This document shows, in pieces, positions 12,221-22,888 of a DNA stretch of 64,000 bases (position 1 is its first letter; every line of letters begins with the position of its first letter). The stretch comes from Ochotona curzoniae (taxonomy: Eukaryota; Chordata; Mammalia; Lagomorpha; Ochotonidae), in NCBI RefSeq assembly GCF_017591425.1, contig NW_024466402.1, positions 1 to 64,000 of the forward strand, given 5' to 3'. The notes beneath the pieces are model-generated. The model saw only the letters and a list, made by a program, of their open reading frames with translations, was not told where the DNA came from and searched no databases. The position numbers and the translations under genes were made by a program.

Positions 12221-12532
12221 TGATGCCTGGCACAATGGCTCAGTTTCTAAATCCTCACTTACAGGTAGCAGAATGCCATAAGATCAATGGTTGCTGTCCG
12301 GGTTTCTCTACTTCCCATCCAGGTGCCTGTGTCCTGGAAAAGAAGCAGAGGATGGCCCAAAACCTTTGGACCCTGCAGCCTTGTGGGAGGCCTGGAGGAG
12401 GCTCTGGGAAGCTGATAATCTCAGCTTCAGACACTGCAGTCACTTGGGGAGTGAGGCAGCGGATGGATCATTCTGTTTCTCCTTCTCTCTGTAAATCTGC
12501 CTTTCCATCAAAAAAATACATTCTTAAATAAA
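12221..12532 (+). mobile_element. CSINE, diverged full-length copy
   Basis: It extends from 'tgatgcctggcacaatggct' through 'tgtcctggaaaagaagcaga' and 'cacttggggagtgag' to an A-rich tail. It is clearly older than the copies with intact direct repeats. Confidence 0.85.
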
Positions 12533-12689
12533 ATGATAACTTCATGATTACTTTTTCATTAGAATGAATTCCAGTAGGAATGTACAATCTAAATAGCTAT
12601 GCTTAATGCTTACTTAAAGTAACTTGCCATAATCTGTGACTGGAATTCTATCCCCTCCATATTCTTCTGCAGGCAATATTTTTTAAATA

Positions 12690-12980
12690 AATTATTTTTT
12701 TCTTTTTAAAATTCATTTCTGATATTTTCGATAATGCATTTTTATAGGTATATGTATTCCACTCTGTCTCTCCCCCTTTTTCCCTCTCCGTGTACCCCTC
12801 ACTATTTCCCCCATAATATTATAGTAGTTTGTTTCGTTAGTAGCAGTTACAAGATTAACAGTCTGCTATTTAAGTTCATCATGGCATTGTAGGTATAGAC
12901 ACAGATAATAATTTTGCCATTCCTATCCCTTCATTTGAACATGTAATTCAAGCATTAGAATATTTACATTTCTGCCTTTT
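12690..12980 (-). mobile_element. L1 3' UTR fragment
   Basis: This shares ordered landmarks with the L1 3' end at 37.3-37.7 kb: an A/T tail (seen as poly-T-rich on plus), a pyrimidine-rich stretch ('ctctccccctttttccctct'), 'tgctatttaagttcatcatg', then 'aggtatagacacaga'. The copy is severely 5'-truncated, as is usual for L1. Confidence 0.6.
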
Positions 12981-13580
12981 TTTAATCAATAAAGGAATAT
13001 GTTCTAGGAGCAGTGCTCATGACTAACGCCTCAGCCTAGAGGGATCTTGCAGGGTCTGAGGAAGGGTCTGCAGCTCCCAGGGATCCTCTGTGCCAAGGCA
13101 GCAGAGCTTCCTTCATATTTGCCCTCACTCTGGACATGAGAGCTGTTTACACCACACTCAAGTACAAGCTGTGTGATGTCAAACAGAGCTTGTGGTTTTG
13201 CCACTATGTCTTTTGCATGAATTCTGAAGGGAAGGTACCCTCTGTTAACTGGCAGACGTGTGCTTCCTCACTTCCTTTACAGTGAAAAACACTCTAGAAT
13301 CAGAGACAGGCTCACTACAGACAAGGGATTAAAAGGTTGTCTCTAACAGCAGGAGGAAACGTCCAACACCCTGTTTCAATTACACAGGACTGCACGAGCC
13401 AGGGTGTCTCCTTGGGATTGGATTTTATTAATTCTCTACTTTTTGCAGATTTAAATTTACTTTTTTAGTAAGACAATATTTAGATTTTATAGTTTCTCTG
13501 TCAGTTTTGGAAACTCTGTTTTTAGATAATCCACATAATCTATACTTTAAGACATTTTGAAATATGTGTATATACTTTTC
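12981..13580. other. Unassigned intergenic sequence
   Basis: Nothing recognisable on either strand. Confidence 0.4.
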
Positions 13581-13880
13581 TAAAGATTTCTTTATTTTTA
13601 TTAGAAAGTCAGATTTATAGAGAAGGATAGAAATAAAGATTTCCCATCCAATGGTTCATTCTCCAAGTTGCTGCAACAGTGATCCAAAGCCAGAAGCCAG
13701 GAGTTTCCTCCAGGTCTCCCACACAGGTGTGGGGCCCCAAGGACTTGGAACTGCTTTCCTAGGCTACAAGCAGGCAGCTGTATGGGAAGTGGAGCATCTG
13801 GGACATGAACTGGCCTCCATGTAGGATCTTGGCTCATGCAAGTCAAAGGACTTCAGCCACTAGGCTACTGTGCTATGCCT
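13581..13880 (-). mobile_element. CSINE, moderately diverged
   Basis: Minus-strand copy from 'aaagatttctttatttttat' (tail) to 'ccactaggctactgtgctat' (head). All core blocks are present in order. Confidence 0.85.
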
Positions 13881-13921
13881 GCATATATATATTATTCATT
13901 TATTTATTTATTTGTTTGTTT

Positions 13922-14150
13922 CAGATTTACTTATTTGCTTTTTGAAAGAGTTGTTAAGAGAGGAAAAAAAAGAAGGAAAGAGATTTTCCATCTACTTGTT
14001 CACATCCCAGATGCTATCAAGTGTCAGGACTAATCCAGATGCCATCCAGGAAGGAACTTCAACCAGGTCTTCTGTGGGTGGCAGGGACCAAAAATCTTGG
14101 ACCATCTTCCACTGTTTTCTCAGACCATTAGCAGGGATATCTTTTCAAAG
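13922..14150 (-). mobile_element. CSINE, old and head-truncated
   Basis: Minus-strand CSINE 3' half: 'cagatttacttatttgc', then 'gagattttccatctacttgt' and 'ttctcagaccattagcaggg'. The tRNA-like head is missing. It lies 41 bp from the previous CSINE in the same orientation. Confidence 0.65.
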
Positions 14151-14262
14151 ACCGTTCTTATACATGGTATGATTGTGTAAATAAAAATCGTTAAATGTTT
14201 CAACATATCATTTTTGTTGAAGCTTCAAAAAGAATCTCAGTTGCTATTTGCTTAAACTTTCT

Positions 14263-14590
14263 GGGCCCGGCGCTATGGCACAGTGGGTAAAGTCCTCGCC
14301 TTGCATGCCCAGGATCCCATATGGGCGCCAGTTCTAATCCTGGCGGCCCTGTTTCCCATCCAGCTCCTTGCCTGTGGCCCGGGAAAGCAGTCGAGGATGG
14401 CCTAAAGCTTTGGTACTCTGCACCCATGTGGGATACCAGGAAGAGGCTCCTGGCTCTGGATCGGCCTAGCATCGGCCCTTGGGCTCACTTGGGGAGTGAA
14501 TCATGGGACGGAAGATCTTCCTCTCTGTCGCTTCTCTCTGTATATCTGCCTTTCCTTAAAAATAAAAAAAAAAAAATAACTTAAAAAAAA
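14263..14590 (+). mobile_element. CSINE, well preserved
   Basis: Full-length copy starting 'gggcccggcgctatggcac' and ending in an A-rich tail near 14,590. A-box ('tggcacagtggg') and B-box ('agttctaatcc') elements are recognisable. I did not find a clean target-site duplication. Confidence 0.92.
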
Positions 14591-14959
14591 TTCCTCCTAC
14601 CACCCCGAAATTATACCTAGGGAAATGTTACATTACTGGAAGAAAAGGAACTAACTCTGACCTGTTCAATGCCAAATCTGTGTAAAATACACCACTATAG
14701 CTTCAAGCTTTTCTATTCTTTTTTTAAAGATATATGGGGAATTCTTGTGCATTGGAAATGCGGGATTCTAGGGTGTGATACCTGCCATTCCAGCCCCCTG
14801 GTATAAAATCTGGTCACAAATGGAGTTACTTTGTTTCAGCCTGCATAAGCTTACTAACCTTGTCTTGATGCTTCTGTACAAAAATGCTTTGCATGTTTTC
14901 TGCTTTTTTGGGTCAGAACACTTGACTAACATATCCGGCTAACAAACTTTAGCTCCAGG

Positions 14960-15391
14960 AATCAATATTGTGTGATATATTCACCAGTTGTTCCCATGAC
15001 TACCTTCTGTGGCTGCTCAATCCCACACAGTGTCCCCATGGTGGCCTCCTGTGATTGCTATAGCCTAACGATTGTCCACTCATTGTTCCCATGGCAATTT
15101 CCTATGCCGGCTCAAGCCTGGTCATTGTCTATTGGCAGCCTCCTGGGTTGCTATAGCCTATATATTGCCCACACATTGTCCCCAAGACAGCCTCCTGTGA
15201 ATGCCCAACCACCTGGTTCCCATGGGTATATAACTCTCCATCTATAAAAACCCATCTAACTCTCATTCTCTGAAGGAAAGGCCAGTTGACCCACACCTTG
15301 GTTGTTTTACCTGCCTCCTCAATAAATTTATATGCTTAACAGACTTATCTGGGCTGTATGTCTTGGGGAGAGGCTCAGGTAGGATACAACA
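14960..15391 (+). mobile_element. Candidate retroviral-type LTR with dimeric U3 repeats
   Basis: Features in order: repeated 'cccatg'-type units spaced alternately about 42 and 53 bp (14,993; 15,035; 15,088; a variant near 15,129; 15,181), a TATA-like box 'tataaaaa' at 15,243-15,250, a poly(A) signal 'aataaa' at 15,321-15,326, and an end near '..atacaaca'. This order fits U3-R-U5 of an endogenous retrovirus LTR. No target-site duplication, primer-binding site or internal genes were found, so it would be a solo LTR. A cellular promoter is the alternative. Confidence 0.45.
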
Positions 15392-15439
15392 AAGGTACAT
15401 CACCTGCTGCACACTGCAGCAGAGTTGGCAGGTATGGGG

Positions 15440-17210
15440 GAAGGGGAAGATAGTGTTGCTGCTGATTGTCTAGAGAAGAAGGTCTGGGGTCACCAAAGCC
15501 ACATTTGACAGGTGAGGAGTAACTTATGGCAGCTTCCATGCATCAGGTCATTGCACTTGCTAGTAAGCATGGGAGCTGAGATAGGGTGATCTGGAAGCTG
15601 GAAACCAGAGGGCATGTCTGGGTAAAGCTGAAACACCCACCCACATGGCAGACCTTGGCTGGGCTAAGTATCATTACCTGTCACTCACCAGTGCAATAAG
15701 AAAGCTGGGGCTGGGAGGCATGCCTGCCTACACTGGGCTAGAGAACCTGCCCAGAAGTGATGGTGCAGTGGATGAACCACATCTGGCTGGCCTGAAGCAC
15801 CCATTGTGATAGCCAGGGAACCAGGTCTGGAGACGGATTCTGAAGAGGCATATTCTGGTCTCACCCACGTGGGACTGCAGTACGTACCTACCTGCTTGCA
15901 CGAGAGCTGGAGGTGGTGATGGGCTGAGACAATCAGGACAGCAGGACTCATCGACGTTAATGGGAGCCTGGGCCTGGTGGAGGCTAGGTTTGGCCAGGCT
16001 CTAGAACCTCCCTCCTTTTCCCAGCACATGCAAAAGCTGGGACAGAGCAGATCATGCCAAACAGTGCTGCAGTACTCACTGACATGCACAAGAGCCAGGG
16101 TTGGGAGCAGGCCTGGTAGGGGAACTTTGGGAACTCTCCTGCTAGGTTGCTGCTTCCACTTGTGAATGTGACAACTGATATTGGGGATAGGCAGATCTGG
16201 CCAGAACTATAGCACTTGATGGTTGCTGTGGGGCTGGGTCTGTAGGTGAGTCAGGCCAGTTTTGGGCCTCAGCATAAACATGCACACAGAAAACTGAGGA
16301 AAGATGGGCTTGTTGGGGGTAGTTGGGAGTCATCTTGGTGCAGCTGAGGCACCCACTGGTATGCATGAAGACTAGGACTATGGTTGAATGGGTTAGGCTG
16401 GGCTAGGCCGCAGCACCTATCATTTCACATGAGATGGGACAGGGGCAGAACTGATCAGGCAGCTACATCCACTTATATGCATGCTGGATGGTACAGCTGG
16501 TGCACCCTGCATTAGCTGGAGCACATGATTCAGGTCTGAGGTCACCTGAGGTCATGTTTCTTGGGGGGACTCCCCAGCTAGATTCCTGGACTCAAATCCA
16601 AGCCACAGCAAAAATCACAATATATGTTGTCCAACATTGGAGTGTACATGTCAAGGTTTTGCCTGCTCAATTGCTTATGTCTGAGCAGTAGACATCATAC
16701 CCAGATGCCTTAGCAGTCATGACAGGCAGTTTATCTAAGCCAGCAGGACACACTAACTGCCTGTTCAGAAGATGGAAATCAGAAAAGGCTAGACCATTCT
16801 CCTGGCCAAGATTTGCAGCAAATGTCTTGGTCTGTAAATGCACTAAGCCAGTAGATCTTGGAAAGATTTTATCAACTCTAGAGCAATGATTCTGACAATA
16901 TCTCAGAAGTATCAATACACTCAGGTAACACCCTGAAAGCATTCTCTGCACATCGGAGTTTCTGAACTGCCATAAAAGATCATTCCATATTCTCAGGTAC
17001 TGATGCAATTTCACAGCCAAAAGAGGCTTCCTCTCTTTTCCTCCTCTCCAGCAAACACAGAAGGAAAAAAAGAAAAGAATTGAAAGAGTTGTTCCATCTT
17101 CCATCCTTTATACCTTGACTTTCCCTACCCTAGTTTGAGGTCCACATGGACATGCATCCCTTTCAAACATGTAAATACTTCTAAAAACAAGATTAAAAAA
17201 TAAAAGGGAA
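15440..17210 (+). repeat. Family B repeat, tandem block plus 3' end
   Basis: The tandem block (about 15.6-16.5 kb) has degenerate units of about 60-75 bp with 'gcacccactggtatgcatg' and 'ggctgggctaggccgcag'. Next come a 'gattcaggtctgaggtcac' segment (16,528) shared with 32.4 kb, and a 3' part with 'ccctaccctagtttgagg' and an A-rich tail ending 'aaaaaataaaaggg'. The same order is seen in the 30-33 kb copy. Open stretches here, including 145 codons on minus at 16,667-17,104, are not convincing genes. Confidence 0.6.
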
Positions 17211-17893
17211 TGGCTAATGGAAAATTTTGTACACATAAAATAAAATTTCATTCACCCTTGAGCTCACGCATGGCCACACATATGGTGTGTCTAAGAAATA
17301 TGCAAATCATCTTTTCTGCTTTTCTGTATACACAGCAGCACATTTATAAATGATTTTGTGATTTGATCTGTAAAGTTTCCTCCCAGGGGAGCTTGTGCAT
17401 GTTGGTACATGGAAACGTTTCATTCCCCCAAAGCCACAGAGCACTCCACTCTATGATGCAGCCAGATGCACTGGACCCTGTCTCATTCTCGTGGGTGTGT
17501 GTGCTGCTTCTAGTTATTGTTAACAAATACATTGACCCTGAAGGCATGGATCTCTTCTCATGCGACAGTAGCCACAGTACATTTTTTCTAAACAAAACAA
17601 GATTTCTGAGTCAAAATATACATATATTCCTAATTTTACTGCCCACTTATTGACTATAATGATTAACTGAATGTCACATCCTTCCTGCAGTCACACTTTC
17701 ATGGATGTCTGAGGTGTTCTCTCCATGATTTCCCTGATCAGATCTGATTTTGTCTTCTGCTTGCATGCAAGGACAGTAATTTTACAAAATGTTTAATTTG
17801 TGTAGCACAGAGGTTTTCATGTATTTAAAAAAATCATGAAGTGATGCCTTTTGTTACTGTAGAACTTAATATGGAAAGTAGTTTCCTGAATTC
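17211..17893. other. Sequence downstream of the V1R gene
   Basis: No recognised repeat or gene. This is the 3' flank of the receptor gene on the minus strand. I did not find an unambiguous poly(A) signal close to the stop codon. Confidence 0.4.
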
Positions 17894-18796
17894 TCAGTGA
17901 ATAAACCAGCATTTCAGCAGTTTCACATCCCTGCTGATCAGGATAAAGGGGCTGAGGCTGGCATAACCAACTTCAACAAGTATTTCACTATTTAATGTTG
18001 TTGATTTCTCTGACAATGTGATTCCTGTGTAGAAGGACAAAATGAAATCTGTCCAGTAAGACAAAAGGAAACAGGTCATGAGAATGAGAGTACTCTGAGT
18101 AGCTCTGATCTCTGGGCTGGGATATTTGGCAAACCTGGAGCTCAGGAGATAGAGGACACGCTTGTGATGTTTGTACAAATAGAGAGCCATGTACACACTG
18201 CTGCAGCCCATGAGACTCTGAAAGGTGAAGTCCCGGAGAGCCATGAGGCAGAGGAAGAGCCATCTGACCATTTGTGGAGCTGGCAGCATGTTGCAATACC
18301 CACTGTATGTTCTAACATGAGATTCATTCATGCTGTTGATTGCTGTGATGTAGTGCAGCAAGTTAGAACTTATGAGGAAGCTAAAGACCCAGAAGAGAAG
18401 GAGTTGGGGAAGAACCTGCCATGCAGTGTGTGGTTTGAGCTTTCTCCACAAGGTGTTCCTGGGACTGATGGTGATGGCCTGGACCACACTGAGGAGGCAT
18501 GTGGTGCAGATGGAGAGACTTTGAGCCACCCTATTGAGGTAAATCACAGTTTTACATATAATATTGCCTAGGGAGTTACTGAGAAGAAAAGCTGATAATG
18601 CAACTGAGATTACTGTGGCACAAAGTGTCATAATGTTACTTAAAGCCAGGTGGATGAGAATAGCATCTGTAGGCTTTTTCCCAGGAGCTATGACAATCTT
18701 GTGCACATGTTTCACGAGCAGATAGAAATTCCCTCCAAGGCCAGGTCCAGTAAGAAAAAGGAAGATCACTCTCTGGATGAAGCTACTCCGGATCAT
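17894..18796 (-). CDS. Vomeronasal type-1 receptor (V1R)
   Basis: A 300-aa seven-helix GPCR encoded by one uninterrupted exon, as in V1R genes. V1Rs detect pheromone-like ligands in apical vomeronasal neurons and signal through Gi2 (family knowledge). Visible features: TM1 about 8-30 with GN (22-23); TM2 44-70 starting near HLALSN; Cys81 opening TM3; the V1R signature SICTTCLLSVVQAITISPRN (95-114); TM4 128-148; an extracellular loop with Cys168, likely disulfide partner of Cys81, and an N-glycosylation site NES (157-159); TM5 181-208; PSPEIRATQS (226-235); TM6 236-258; TM7 ending SPFILISRD (282-290). Length is normal and there is no stop or frameshift. The first Met places TM1 correctly. An out-of-frame ATG lies 13 bp upstream, and pyrimidine-rich sequence there could serve as a splice acceptor for a 5' non-coding exon. 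The subfamily is not assigned. Confidence 0.93.
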   Translation of the reverse strand: MIRSSFIQRVIFLFLTGPGLGGNFYLLVKHVHKIVIAPGKKPTDAILIHLALSNIMTLCATVISVALSAFLLSNSLGNIICKTVIYLNRVAQSLSICTTCLLSVVQAITISPRNTLWRKLKPHTAWQVLPQLLLFWVFSFLISSNLLHYITAINSMNESHVRTYSGYCNMLPAPQMVRWLFLCLMALRDFTFQSLMGCSSVYMALYLYKHHKRVLYLLSSRFAKYPSPEIRATQSTLILMTCFLLSYWTDFILSFYTGITLSEKSTTLNSEILVEVGYASLSPFILISRDVKLLKCWFIH

Positions 18797-20899
18797 CTTG
18801 CACGTTCATGGACCAGAGCAGGAAAAGCCTTTGGGGAAAGACAAATGAGCAAAGTTCACATGCTTCTCAGGTTTCATAAAATAGGAAAAAGGAGAACAGT
18901 AAGAACACTGCAGTGCATATGTGCACATGGTTGAGGTATTATCTTTCTCTCAATCATCTCTGCTCTGTGTGTCATTATTACTTTTTCCCTCCTGATTAAT
19001 AGAAGTTGGTTACCCTGAAATCCATGTGCCTAGACATTCTTGATCCCACCAACATCACCTTCTTTCTAGCTGCACATTGACATATGTGCCAATCCTGCTT
19101 GTTTTCACACATTTCCGGAGGCATGGTCAGCCCATGCCCTGTAATCCTGCATGCCATCTCTTCCCCTGTCATATCCATTCAGCTCTGCCCTGCTTTCAGT
19201 ATGGTGAGTCCTCTATTCGGAGTGTTTAGTGATGTCTGCTTGCTCCCAGAGTGTGCTGACTGTAGCCTGCAGGTGCTTCATGGGTCACAACTTCTCTACA
19301 GAGTTGTCCAAAGAAAATACCCCATTACCCTCTAATGGAAAACTAACTAACTCTCTCTCTCTCTTTCGTCCTTGCCAGATATCCTGAGTCAATTATTTCT
19401 GATGTTGAAAACCACGTTGCCCTCTGCCTGCTATCTGTGTTACTGGAAGAAATGGATACATTTCTAAGCTGGAACTGCATGTCAGAACCACCTGTATATA
19501 CAGTTCTTGGCCTGTAACACCCTCTATATTCATGCCTATCCAAATCTCATATTCAGAATCTGTTCAAGACCACCTAGACAGTACCTATAGCCTGTTGGTA
19601 CTCTCTCTGAACATTGTCTCATCTTGTCACCTTCTCACTCAGAAATGCTATCTTAATGCTATGCTATGATTGGTGAAATACTTTCACTCTCACTCCAGGT
19701 TTTTCCATCTATTTGTTGCCATAGTGAGATTCAAAACAGAAATCAGTTTATTTGAACTTATATCTCATGAATTATCTCCCCATTAGTTCAAGCACATTTC
19801 TACTGTTTTCATCTTAAATTGTCATCTGTAGTCTCCTTACTTTCATATGTAATGTGCATTGCAATACTAAAGGGCACTGAATACTTTCAATGAATTATAT
19901 ACAAGCATTCACCTCATCATGGGGGCATGGACATATTTTTTACCAAACTTCTCTCACCTGTTGCCACAGACTTTTTCCACAACTGACACCTGTCTGTCAA
20001 CAAGTTAGCCATTCTATTGCTCTTGCGTAAGAAACTCTCACTGAGCCTAGTGGATTGTGCCATTGCTGCATCTTTTTCACTGTTTTCTACCACTTGACTG
20101 TGGAACTTCTAAGAGGTCTCATTTTACATCTATGTTCTAAATGAACTGGTTCTGTGATGGCAAAAATGATATTTGATGTAAGTTGATCAAGTGATAATCA
20201 AGTGAGTGTGAGCTTCTGTCTGTGCATGCACAGGTGAATGACAGAGATGAAGTCCAAGGCCATCGGCGAAGCAGGTATTTGAGGAGACTCCCTTTCTATG
20301 TGAAGCCAAGAACTCCATGTCCTAGAAAACTCATGACCATCACAGTTAAAGGTACATTTGTTAGGAACCCCAGTGTCTCTTCCTACTACAGATTTGCTGG
20401 AATTTGCTGGTGCCTTTCACATCACCAGCTGAAGTCATTGGCACAACCACAGATACACAGCATCCTGACCTTTACTCTCTTTACATGGATCTGCTTATAA
20501 GTCTTTGTTGAATTCCAAAACCTCTAACAGCTGGTGCATGCAAAAGCAAAGGCTTCATGCGTTTCTAAAAGTGAAAGGGAAAAATCAATGAAAGCTGAAG
20601 GTTAGAGTTGCCTAACTGCAGTACCAGGGGAAAGAACAGAGATGGGTCACTTTGCCCCACTGGGTACCCGTGACTAGTGGATGGCAGCTCCTGCGCTGGG
20701 ATCTCTTAAATCCCTAACTCTCTCAGCTTGCTGCTCATGATAAAGAGCTGACATACACATGTGCAATGATTCTTTTGGATGTGTACTTCAACACAGGGAA
20801 TTGCTTATTGCTTTAAAATGCACTGTTTTTGTTTCAAACATCGGATTATGACATTGTCTCTGTTTAAACCCAATCTTTCCTTTAAAACTTTGAAGATAT
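18797..20899. other. Upstream flank of the V1R gene, unassigned
   Basis: This should contain the V1R promoter and non-coding exon(s), which are not recognisable by eye. A CT microsatellite lies near 19,353-19,365. No second receptor copy is seen. Short open stretches on both strands look like noise. Confidence 0.4.
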
Positions 20900-21203
20900 A
20901 GCAAGTTAAGCCACTGTCAGGAATGGTGATGTACCATATAGGCACCAGTTTGAGTCTGACATGCTCCACTTCCTATTCATCTGCCTACAATTGCAAGGGA
21001 CAAAGTTAGGAGGTGATGGAAGTACTTGGACTCCTGCATTCATTGGATGACCTGCAGGAGCTACTGCTTTGGCTTAGCCCAGCTCTGGCTCTTGTTACCA
21101 CTCGGAGAGAAAAGGGATTCTCTCTCTTTCACTCTTTCTCTCTCTCTCTCTCTGTATGTGTGTGTTTCTGCGACTCTGCCATTGAATAAAATAAACAAAT
21201 CAT
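20900..21203 (+). mobile_element. CSINE, old copy with expanded CT tail
   Basis: A diverged plus-strand CSINE. 'gccactgtcaggaatggtga' marks the head and 'gcaccagtttgagtctgac' the B-box region. A CT-rich 3' segment with a (CT)n run near 21,136-21,154 is followed by 'attgaataaaataaacaaat'. Confidence 0.7.
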
Positions 21204-21283
21204 AAAATGAAAAGTTATCATTTGGGGGATATTTCCTCTAACTTCAGTGGAATATAATTGTGAATGTATATATCTTTGGTTTT

Positions 21284-21430
21284 TGTTATGGGAAGAGAGA
21301 GGAAGAGAAATATATAGAGAGACAGAGATAGAGACAGAGAAATTCCCCATCTGCACTCTACAAATGCCTGCAACATCTCAGGGTGGCCTGTGACCTAGAT
21401 ATCCAATCTGGATCTCTCCATGTCTGTGGC
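21284..21430 (-). mobile_element. CSINE fragment bordering a younger insertion
   Basis: The minus-strand CSINE 3' half ('gggaagagagaggaagaga', 'aattccccatctgcactcta', 'ctgcaacatctcagggtgg') stops close to where the younger CSINE at 21,446 begins. I do not find its missing half beyond the younger copy. Confidence 0.5.
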
Positions 21431-21445
21431 AAAAACTAAACTCTT

Positions 21446-21773
21446 TTTTTTAAAGATTTATTTTTATTATTTTTTTATTGGAAAGGCAGATATACAGAGA
21501 GGAGAGACAGAGAGGAAGATCTTCCGTCCCATGATTCACTCCCCAAGTGAGCGCAATGGGCCGGTGCTATGCCAATCCAAAGCCAGGAGCCTCTTCTTGG
21601 TCTCCCACGTGGGTGCAGGGTCCCAAAGCTTTGGGCTGTCCTCCACTGCTCTCCTGGGCCACAGGCAGGGAGCTGGAAGGGAAGTGGGGCTGCAGGAATA
21701 GAACTGGCACCCATATGGGATCCTGGGCGTGCAAGGCAAGGACCTTAACCACTTGTGACACTGCGCATTGTCC
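21446..21773 (-). mobile_element. CSINE, young copy with target-site duplication
   Basis: A well preserved minus-strand copy flanked by perfect 15-bp direct repeats 'aaaaactaaactctt' at 21,431-21,445 and 21,774-21,788. The last bases of the tRNA-like head are altered ('ctgcgcattgtcc' instead of the usual GC-rich start). Confidence 0.92.
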
Positions 21774-21788
21774 AAAAACTAAACTCTT

Positions 21789-22574
21789 AACTACTCCCTC
21801 CTGCCTATTGGAGTGTAGCATCTTCATCACTGCATCAACTGGCAGCTACTAGGTTTAACGTTTTGTCTGTCTCCTGGCTCTTTGTACTGGTTGTCAAATA
21901 TTGCACAGATTTGTTACTACTTCGTGTAGCATAATCTCAAAATGGAAGAAAATACCATAGGTAATATGCATGTTAATTAACCAGATTTTGTCATTCCACA
22001 TGATGCCCAGACTTCCAAATATCACATTGTTCCTGGATAAACCATTTGATCTTGTCTCTCAGTTTAAGTCATTTAAGACAGGAAAATATGTAATATGTAA
22101 TCAAAATCTCATCATAAAAAAAGTATACAGGCACAAAGATAAGTGCTGATTTTCTGATTTTCTTTTGAGCAGACTCAGTTTTACAGTTCTTGGATTCTAT
22201 GAGCTTACAATCTAATTTCAGCCTTTCCAGTGTTCAAAGGACTTTGGTGTATAGGTTTTTACGAGTAGAAGTAGTTATGGTAAGTTTTTTTTTTCCTGAT
22301 CTAGTCACAGGGAGGAGTGAAGAGGATCTCTTGTCATAATTCCAAGTCTAGGAGTGATCTCTCAGCAAGCATGCAAGAGCCATGTTGCACAAGATACTTG
22401 TCAGGCCATTTGCACCAGAGGAAACAGATGTATCTAGAAGGAAATGCACTCACCATTCTAAGGGTCCACACTGTGACACTGTAGTGCAGCAGGGACCTTG
22501 GGGTCCACTGTGCTGAATGCATCCCTTGTGAGGGTCCACTGATTATATCCTGTTCAGGCTTCAAAAGTGGCCTT
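21789..22574. other. Unassigned intergenic sequence
   Basis: Nothing recognisable on either strand. Confidence 0.4.
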
Positions 22575-22888
22575 GAGCCCGGCAGCATGGCCTAGCTGCT
22601 AAGGTCTACACCTGGAACACGCCAGGATTCCATCTGAGTGCTGGTTATAATCCCGGCAGCTCCACTTCCCATTGAGCTCCCTGCTTTTGGTCTGGGAAAG
22701 CAGTTGAGGATGGCCCAATGCTTTGGGACCCTGCACCTGTGTGGGAGACCTGGAAGAAATTCCTGGGTTCTGGATTCGGATCTGCACATCACTAGCCATT
22801 GCACTCACTTGGGGAGTGAATCTTGGGATGAAGATCTTCCTCTCTGTATATTTAACTTTGTAATAAAAATAATAAATCTTTTTTAAAA
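22575..22888 (+). mobile_element. CSINE, moderately diverged
   Basis: Full-length plus-strand copy from 'gagcccggcagcatggccta' to 'taataaaaataataaatctt'. Part of the CT-rich 3' segment ('ctctctgtatattt') has been shortened. Confidence 0.9.

Noticed and set aside
17344..17653. 96-codon plus frame next to the V1R as a second receptor remnant
   Set aside because: No V1R motif is present on either strand; the apparent hydrophobic stretch is short.
18164..18571. 135-codon plus-strand ORF
   Set aside because: It is the antisense shadow of the V1R coding exon.
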